Assembly (NCBI GenBank): GCA_007117185.1
Contig: SKHA01000132.1
Location: 1-9,519, forward strand
Origin: Spirochaeta sp.
GTDB taxonomy: Bacteria; Spirochaetota; Spirochaetia; DSM-27196; Alkalispirochaetaceae
Length of the DNA: 9,519 bases
Reading direction: 5' to 3'
Below the pieces are notes generated by a model. The model saw only the letters and a list, made by a program, of their open reading frames with translations. It was not told the DNA's origin and did no database searches. The stretch's first letter is position 1, and each line of letters begins with the position of its first letter. This document shows positions 6,172-9,519 of the stretch, in pieces. The translations under genes and the position numbers were made by a program.

Positions 6172-7532
6172 TACTCCTCTTCCCGGAGGTCCCTGGCCAC
6201 CACCCGGCCTGTCTGCTTGTCCAGAACAAAGCGGACCCTGGCCATCTTCTGCTCCACGTTCAGCGTGGCCCGGCAGATCTGCACCTGCACCCCCGGAAAC
6301 ACCTCGCCGTCCACCACGATCTGGGCGTTCTCGTCGCTGTCCAGGTCACCGGTAAGGTCCCCCATTTGAATGGAAAGCTGCGAGCGCATCCACTCCAGGC
6401 GGTGAACGATGTCAACCTGGTCGTCCGAGGGATTCTCCGGTAGAGCCCGGGCCAGGCCGTTGAGGCGGATCGAAACGGACTCCAGTTTCTGGCGGCACAG
6501 GTCCAGTTTTCGCTCCACAATGAAGTTGATTCCCGCTCTGACAAGCGTCGCGACGCCGGCCTTGTTTCCCAGGTTGTAGCAGTGCACCCCGCCGGAAGCG
6601 GTGATGCACCCCGCTACCACCCGTCCGCGGTTTCCCATGGCGATCCGGTCCAGCGAGTTCAACCGCGCTTGATAGCAGTATTGCTTGATGTAGATGGAGG
6701 TTTTACTCTCGACCTGACAGTTCTCGACAAACTTTGCCTGCACTCGACCGCCGCACCGCAGCAGCGCGACCCCACGCCCCACCAGCCCGCCGTTCGCGGA
6801 GAAGTCCTTGCGACAGTAGATCTGGGAGACATCGACCGTATTCGCCGCAGTGATGGAGCCCCCCGCCCAGATGTGGAAGCCGTCCTGTACTTCTCCCTTC
6901 AGAACCACGTCACCGGGAAACTCGATGCTACCGGTACTGAACCCGACATCACCGGTGATCTCCAATCGGTCTTCCACGAAGAACTGGTTATCTTTCTTTT
7001 GCAGCTGCCCACCTCGGGAGGCGAAGACCGCCTCCCCCTCAATGAGGGTATTCTTGCCGGGGGTAAGGGTTTCAACAGGGATGGCACCCGGAGGGATCTC
7101 CTCACCGCGAACGGTGGTGCCGGGGATGCCCGGTCGCTCCGGGACTCTGCGAGCGATAACCTGCCCCTTGCGGACAACGGGAAGGCGACTGATACTCTTG
7201 AAGTCCACCCGATCGCTGTCGCTCCCGGCGGCGGGGGCGGACTCCCTGGCGGTCTGCTCGATGACCCGATAAAACGCCGGGCGCGCCGCAACCGGAGGCG
7301 TTCCCTGGGCCACCACAACCCCTTCGCGCAGGCGGTGGCTGGTGTTCACCTCGAAGATCACCTCGGAGACTTCCTCCATACGCACCCCGTGAACGATGTC
7401 ATAGGTATCCAGCATGGAATCGAAGTAATCCATCGACAGAGGTCGCGCGTTTCCGGAATGGGGTAGAAAGGAGCCTGTCACCGTCATCGCGTCTGCGGAG
7501 ACGGTCAACTCAATAAGGGCGTCGCGTTCCAT
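6171..7532 (-). CDS. fapA: FapA (DUF342) family protein, flagellar-assembly associated
   Basis: The sequence matches the DUF342/FapA family, found mostly in motile bacteria. In Vibrio it is linked to flagellar assembly and polar signalling, but the biochemical role in other phyla is unsettled. The N-terminal 120 residues form the family's variable domain (ELTVSADAMTVTGSFLP, VHGVRMEEV). Then comes the conserved segment (VVRKGQVIARRVPERPGIPG and TVRGEEIPP). A glycine-rich parallel beta-helix core follows (GDVGFSTGSIEFPGDVVLKG, GGSITAANTVDVSQIYCRKD, GGRVQAKFVENCQV), with several cysteines, then the signature NLGNKAGV. A probable coiled coil lies between about residues 350 and 400, followed by a short beta tail. 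I chose ATG 7532 (453 aa), which puts MERDALIELTVSADAM at the N-terminus and has GGGGAA 12-13 nt upstream. A GTG at 7586 would add 18 residues but has no ribosome site. No other flagellar gene is visible nearby. Cytoplasmic, no signal peptide. Confidence 0.85.
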   Translation of the reverse strand: MERDALIELTVSADAMTVTGSFLPHSGNARPLSMDYFDSMLDTYDIVHGVRMEEVSEVIFEVNTSHRLREGVVVAQGTPPVAARPAFYRVIEQTARESAPAAGSDSDRVDFKSISRLPVVRKGQVIARRVPERPGIPGTTVRGEEIPPGAIPVETLTPGKNTLIEGEAVFASRGGQLQKKDNQFFVEDRLEITGDVGFSTGSIEFPGDVVLKGEVQDGFHIWAGGSITAANTVDVSQIYCRKDFSANGGLVGRGVALLRCGGRVQAKFVENCQVESKTSIYIKQYCYQARLNSLDRIAMGNRGRVVAGCITASGGVHCYNLGNKAGVATLVRAGINFIVERKLDLCRQKLESVSIRLNGLARALPENPSDDQVDIVHRLEWMRSQLSIQMGDLTGDLDSDENAQIVVDGEVFPGVQVQICRATLNVEQKMARVRFVLDKQTGRVVARDLREEE

Positions 7533-7554
7533 GAATGTCAGTGCTTCCCCGGTA

Positions 7555-7583
7555 ATACTAACCTGCCGGAAGTGCAACTGCAA
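7555..7583 (-). promoter_or_regulatory. Candidate promoter for fapA-birA
   Basis: On the minus strand TTGCAG (7578-7583) and TAGTAT (7555-7560) are separated by exactly 17 bp. Initiation would fall near 7548, just before the GGGGAA ribosome site and ATG 7532. The match is moderate (3/6 and 4/6) and no flagellar sigma-28 motif is seen. It lies downstream of the htrA terminator, where a new promoter is expected. If real, it also argues against the GTG 7586 start. Confidence 0.35.
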
Positions 7584-7614
7584 CACTCATGCTGACTTTC
7601 ACACGCTCATGAGC

Positions 7615-7681
7615 AAAAAATGGGCCCGCCCTCGCTGAAGGACCGCGGGGGCGGTGCGATCCAGCAACTCGGACGGACCCA
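7615..7681 (-). terminator. Long complex intrinsic terminator after htrA
   Basis: On the minus strand the outer arm TGGGTCCGTCC (7671-7681) pairs with GGGCGGGCCCA (7621-7631) over 11 bp including two U-G wobbles. Inside it, TTGCTG pairs with CAGCGA (6 bp), and ACCGC pairs with GCGGT around a CCCC loop. Six T residues follow (7615-7620). It starts 22 nt beyond the htrA stop codon. The stacked hairpin is much larger than a standard terminator but has the right placement and U-tract. Confidence 0.8.
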
Positions 7682-7702
7682 ACACAAGAGGAGGATCCAG
7701 GC

Positions 7703-9136
7703 TTATCTGACCAAACCTATGATCAGATTCGCATCATTCCGTCGGATCCGGAAGACAACGTCTCCGGAGCCGCCGTTATTCAGTTCACGATAGAAGTCCC
7801 TCAAATTCTGGACTTCGCTGTTGTTGGCCCGCAGGATGATATCTCCGCTGCGCAGCCCCGCTACCGCCGCCGGAGAATCCTGGACCACCTGCCCGACGAT
7901 CAGGTTGCCTGCCCGCCCGGTGAGATCCAGGTTACTGCGCACTTCGTCGGTCATCTCCACCACGGACATTCCCGGCCAGAGGTCCCCGGCGGTCACCTCG
8001 TCACCGCTGGCGGGGCGGACACCAGTGCGCACGTACACGCTGCGCTGCATTCCACCCCGGCGAATCTCAAAGCGGGTGCGGTCGCCGGGCTGCAGATTGG
8101 TAACTGCCTGCAGCAGTTCATTTCCGTTTCGGACCTGTCGGGGTCCCACCCCGGTGATGATATCTCCGGGTTGAATACCCGCTTCGTCAGCGGGAGAACC
8201 GCGATACACGCTGTACACAAAGGCGCCACCGGAAGACTCGCGAAGGGAGTTTGACGGGCTTGTCGGGGGGTCCGCCATGTTCACACCCAACCAGCCGTAT
8301 TGAACGGAGCCGGTCTCAATGAACTGATCGATGGTACGCCGGGCACTGTTCACCGGGATGGCAAAGCCCAGGCCGATGCTGCCACCGGTCTGCGAAGCGA
8401 TCCAGGTGTTGATACCGATCACCTCACCCCGCAGGTTGACCAGAGCACCACCTGAGTTGCCGCGGTTGATCGCCGCGTCGGTCTGGATGAAGTCTGTCAG
8501 CAGGGGCATTCCCTGCCGGGACGGTCCCTGCCGTCCGATAGCGCTGATGATCCCGCTGGTGACTGTTGACTCGAAGCCCAGAGGGTTTCCCACAGCCATC
8601 ACGAAGTCACCCACCTCGATGGTGGATGAGTCTCCCAGGCGCGCCAGGGGAATCTCTTCGCCCGTCTCGAACTTGAGCAGGGCAAGGTCCGTGTTGGGGT
8701 CTGATCCCACGCGGCTCGCCTGAAATTTCCGGCCATCGGTGAGGGTTACGTTGATCTGATCTGCATTACCCACCACGTGATCGTTGGTCAGGACATACAC
8801 CGTCTCTTCATCCCGCCGGACAAGGATCCCCGATCCCAGGCCGCGCTGCTCAAACTCCCGCTGCTGCGGTTCGCTCTCCCGGTTCTGGTCGGGACGTCCA
8901 AAGAAAAACTCCAGGGGGGAGGGCATGGACCGGGTGCTGCGGGTGACCCGTTGAACCACTTCAATCTCTACCACCACCGGCAGCACGTCCCGGGCAACCG
9001 AGCGCAGGGTCTGCTGGTACGCTTCCATCACCGCCAGCGAATCCGGTGGTGCTGTGCTTTGTGCCGTCAACGTTGTCGGAGCAGTCAGAAAAACGAGTAT
9101 CAATGCCAGAGCTGAAACGAAACCTCGATAACGCAT
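7703..9136 (-). CDS. HtrA/DegP-family serine protease with two PDZ domains
   Basis: This is a periplasmic trypsin-like protease/chaperone that degrades misfolded exported proteins. The 477-aa product has a signal peptide (MRYRGFVSALALILVFLTAP, then TTLTAQS; likely cleavage near residue 25). The protease domain follows at about 45-275, with the full catalytic triad: H120 in VLTNDHVVG, D150 in DPNTDLALL and S228 in INRGNSGGALVN. The oxyanion/specificity region GNPLGFESTVTSGIISA (183-199) is also intact. A Q/R/E-rich loop (81-98) before GLGSGI matches the regulatory LA loop region. PDZ1 spans about 280-372 (GWLGVNM, GSPADEAGIQPGDII) and PDZ2 about 385-475 (DSPAAVAGLRSGDIILRANN). This is the DegP/DegQ layout and length (about 450-475 aa). 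The frame extends 12 codons upstream to 9172, but GGAGGAAGGAAG directly before ATG 9136 fixes the start, and only that start gives a clean signal peptide. Monocistronic by its terminator. DegP versus DegQ cannot be decided. Confidence 0.95.
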   Translation of the reverse strand: MRYRGFVSALALILVFLTAPTTLTAQSTAPPDSLAVMEAYQQTLRSVARDVLPVVVEIEVVQRVTRSTRSMPSPLEFFFGRPDQNRESEPQQREFEQRGLGSGILVRRDEETVYVLTNDHVVGNADQINVTLTDGRKFQASRVGSDPNTDLALLKFETGEEIPLARLGDSSTIEVGDFVMAVGNPLGFESTVTSGIISAIGRQGPSRQGMPLLTDFIQTDAAINRGNSGGALVNLRGEVIGINTWIASQTGGSIGLGFAIPVNSARRTIDQFIETGSVQYGWLGVNMADPPTSPSNSLRESSGGAFVYSVYRGSPADEAGIQPGDIITGVGPRQVRNGNELLQAVTNLQPGDRTRFEIRRGGMQRSVYVRTGVRPASGDEVTAGDLWPGMSVVEMTDEVRSNLDLTGRAGNLIVGQVVQDSPAAVAGLRSGDIILRANNSEVQNLRDFYRELNNGGSGDVVFRIRRNDANLIIGLVR

Positions 9137-9148
9137 CTTCCTTCCTCC
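9137..9148 (-). promoter_or_regulatory. Ribosome binding site deciding the htrA start
   Basis: GGAGGAAGGAAG runs directly up to ATG 9136 on the minus strand, with the GGAGG core at 9144-9148, 7 nt before the start codon. No comparable site precedes the more upstream in-frame codon at 9172. Confidence 0.8.
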
Positions 9149-9171
9149 ATGCTTTTCTTTTGCTCTTTTCA

Positions 9172-9214
9172 CGGTGACAATGTGACCCGGGGACCTTTCA
9201 TCTCTGTGTCACCG
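9172..9214. repeat. 8-bp inverted repeat in the htrA / NIF3-like divergent region
   Basis: CGGTGACA (9172-9179) and TGTCACCG (9207-9214) are perfect inverted copies separated by 27 bp, with a related TGTGACC (9181-9187) between them. The repeat lies between the two divergent start codons (9136 and 9231), where both promoters must be. It could be a paired operator or a weak hairpin. I find no clear -10/-35 pair for either gene; the best fragment is TGTAAT on the minus strand at 9217-9222. Confidence 0.4.
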
Positions 9215-9230
9215 GCATTACAGTTTTGTC

Positions 9231-9519
9231 ATGTTCAAGGTTGTCTTTTTTGTTCCTCATACTCATGTGGACGAGGTGAAGGTGGCTGTATTCGACGCCG
9301 GCGCCGGCCGCCTCGGTGCATACGACTTCGCTTCGTGGCAAACACGGGGTATCGGTCAGTTTCGTCCCCTCCCGGAGAGCGATCCCTTCCTGGGAGACCA
9401 CGGACGGGTGGAGCACGTTGATGAGTGGCGGGTGGAGGTGATCTGCCCTGAGGCGGCCCTGCCGGATGTGCTCCGAAGCCTGATCGATGCACAACCCTAC
9501 GAGGAGCCGGCGTACGAAG
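9231..9519 (+). CDS. Stand-alone NIF3/YqfO-insert-like small protein, 5' part (runs off the right edge)
   Basis: The visible 96 codons start MFKVVFFVPHTHVDEVKVAV and contain FDAGAGRLGAYD (21-32), SWQTRGIGQFRPLP (35-48), EWRVEVICPE (65-74) and the ending PYEEPAYE (89-96). These are the hallmarks of the CutA/PII-like ferredoxin-fold domain that is inserted in some NIF3 dinuclear-metal proteins such as YqfO. It also exists alone as a protein of about 100-110 residues annotated as 'NGG1p interacting factor NIF3'. Because translation starts directly in the domain, with no NIF3 half before it, this should be the stand-alone type, with its stop expected about ten codons beyond the window. No molecular function is established for the stand-alone form. 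There is no evident ribosome site in front of the ATG. It is divergent from htrA across a 94-bp gap. Confidence 0.85.
   Translation, partial: MFKVVFFVPHTHVDEVKVAVFDAGAGRLGAYDFASWQTRGIGQFRPLPESDPFLGDHGRVEHVDEWRVEVICPEAALPDVLRSLIDAQPYEEPAYE

Noticed and set aside
6582..7466. 294-codon open frame on the plus strand opposite fapA
   Set aside because: Antisense shadow. The minus-strand DUF342 signatures explain the stretch, and the plus-strand product is low-complexity, D/G/R/L-rich.

Overview
The window is GC-rich (roughly 60% by eye) bacterial chromosome, densely packed with housekeeping genes. The GroEL, YajC and SecD sequences, together with a DUF342/FapA protein and a biotin ligase without a DNA-binding domain, look most like a free-living spirochaete (Spirochaeta/Alkalispirochaeta type). 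That assignment is recalled from family sequences, not computed. I see no mobile element, CRISPR array, tRNA or rRNA.

Layout. Positions 1-3644 are all minus strand. groEL (1980-3644) ends at a strong intrinsic terminator (1914-1943). After it come a small unrecognised gene (1604-1891), yajC (1145-1522) and the 5' part of secD (1-1136), which runs off the left edge, with secF expected beyond. At 3645-3709 a compact divergent promoter region separates groEL from a plus-strand orphan of 593 codons (3710-5491). The 3' end of the orphan overlaps that of birA (5413-6171, minus) by 79 bp. birA is translationally coupled (TAATG) to fapA (6171-7532, minus). Upstream of fapA lies a long, complex terminator (7615-7681) belonging to the HtrA/DegP-family protease gene (7703-9136, minus). 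A second divergent region (9137-9230) carries an 8-bp inverted repeat and separates htrA from a NIF3-type small protein gene (9231 to the right edge, plus).

How the genes relate. yajC-secD is the accessory module of the Sec translocon. GroEL folds cytoplasmic proteins and HtrA controls the quality of exported ones, so envelope and protein-folding functions are clustered here. FapA (motility-associated) and BirA (biotinylation of acetyl-CoA carboxylase) have no obvious metabolic link, but their start and stop codons overlap, so they are expressed together.

Novelty. I do not find convincing evidence of an undescribed multi-gene system. The best candidates for a second look are the 593-aa orphan, whose N-terminal half faintly resembles GH57-type glycosidases. 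It shares a bidirectional promoter region with groEL. Next are the small gene squeezed between the groEL terminator and yajC, and the inverted-repeat-bearing htrA/NIF3-like intergenic region.
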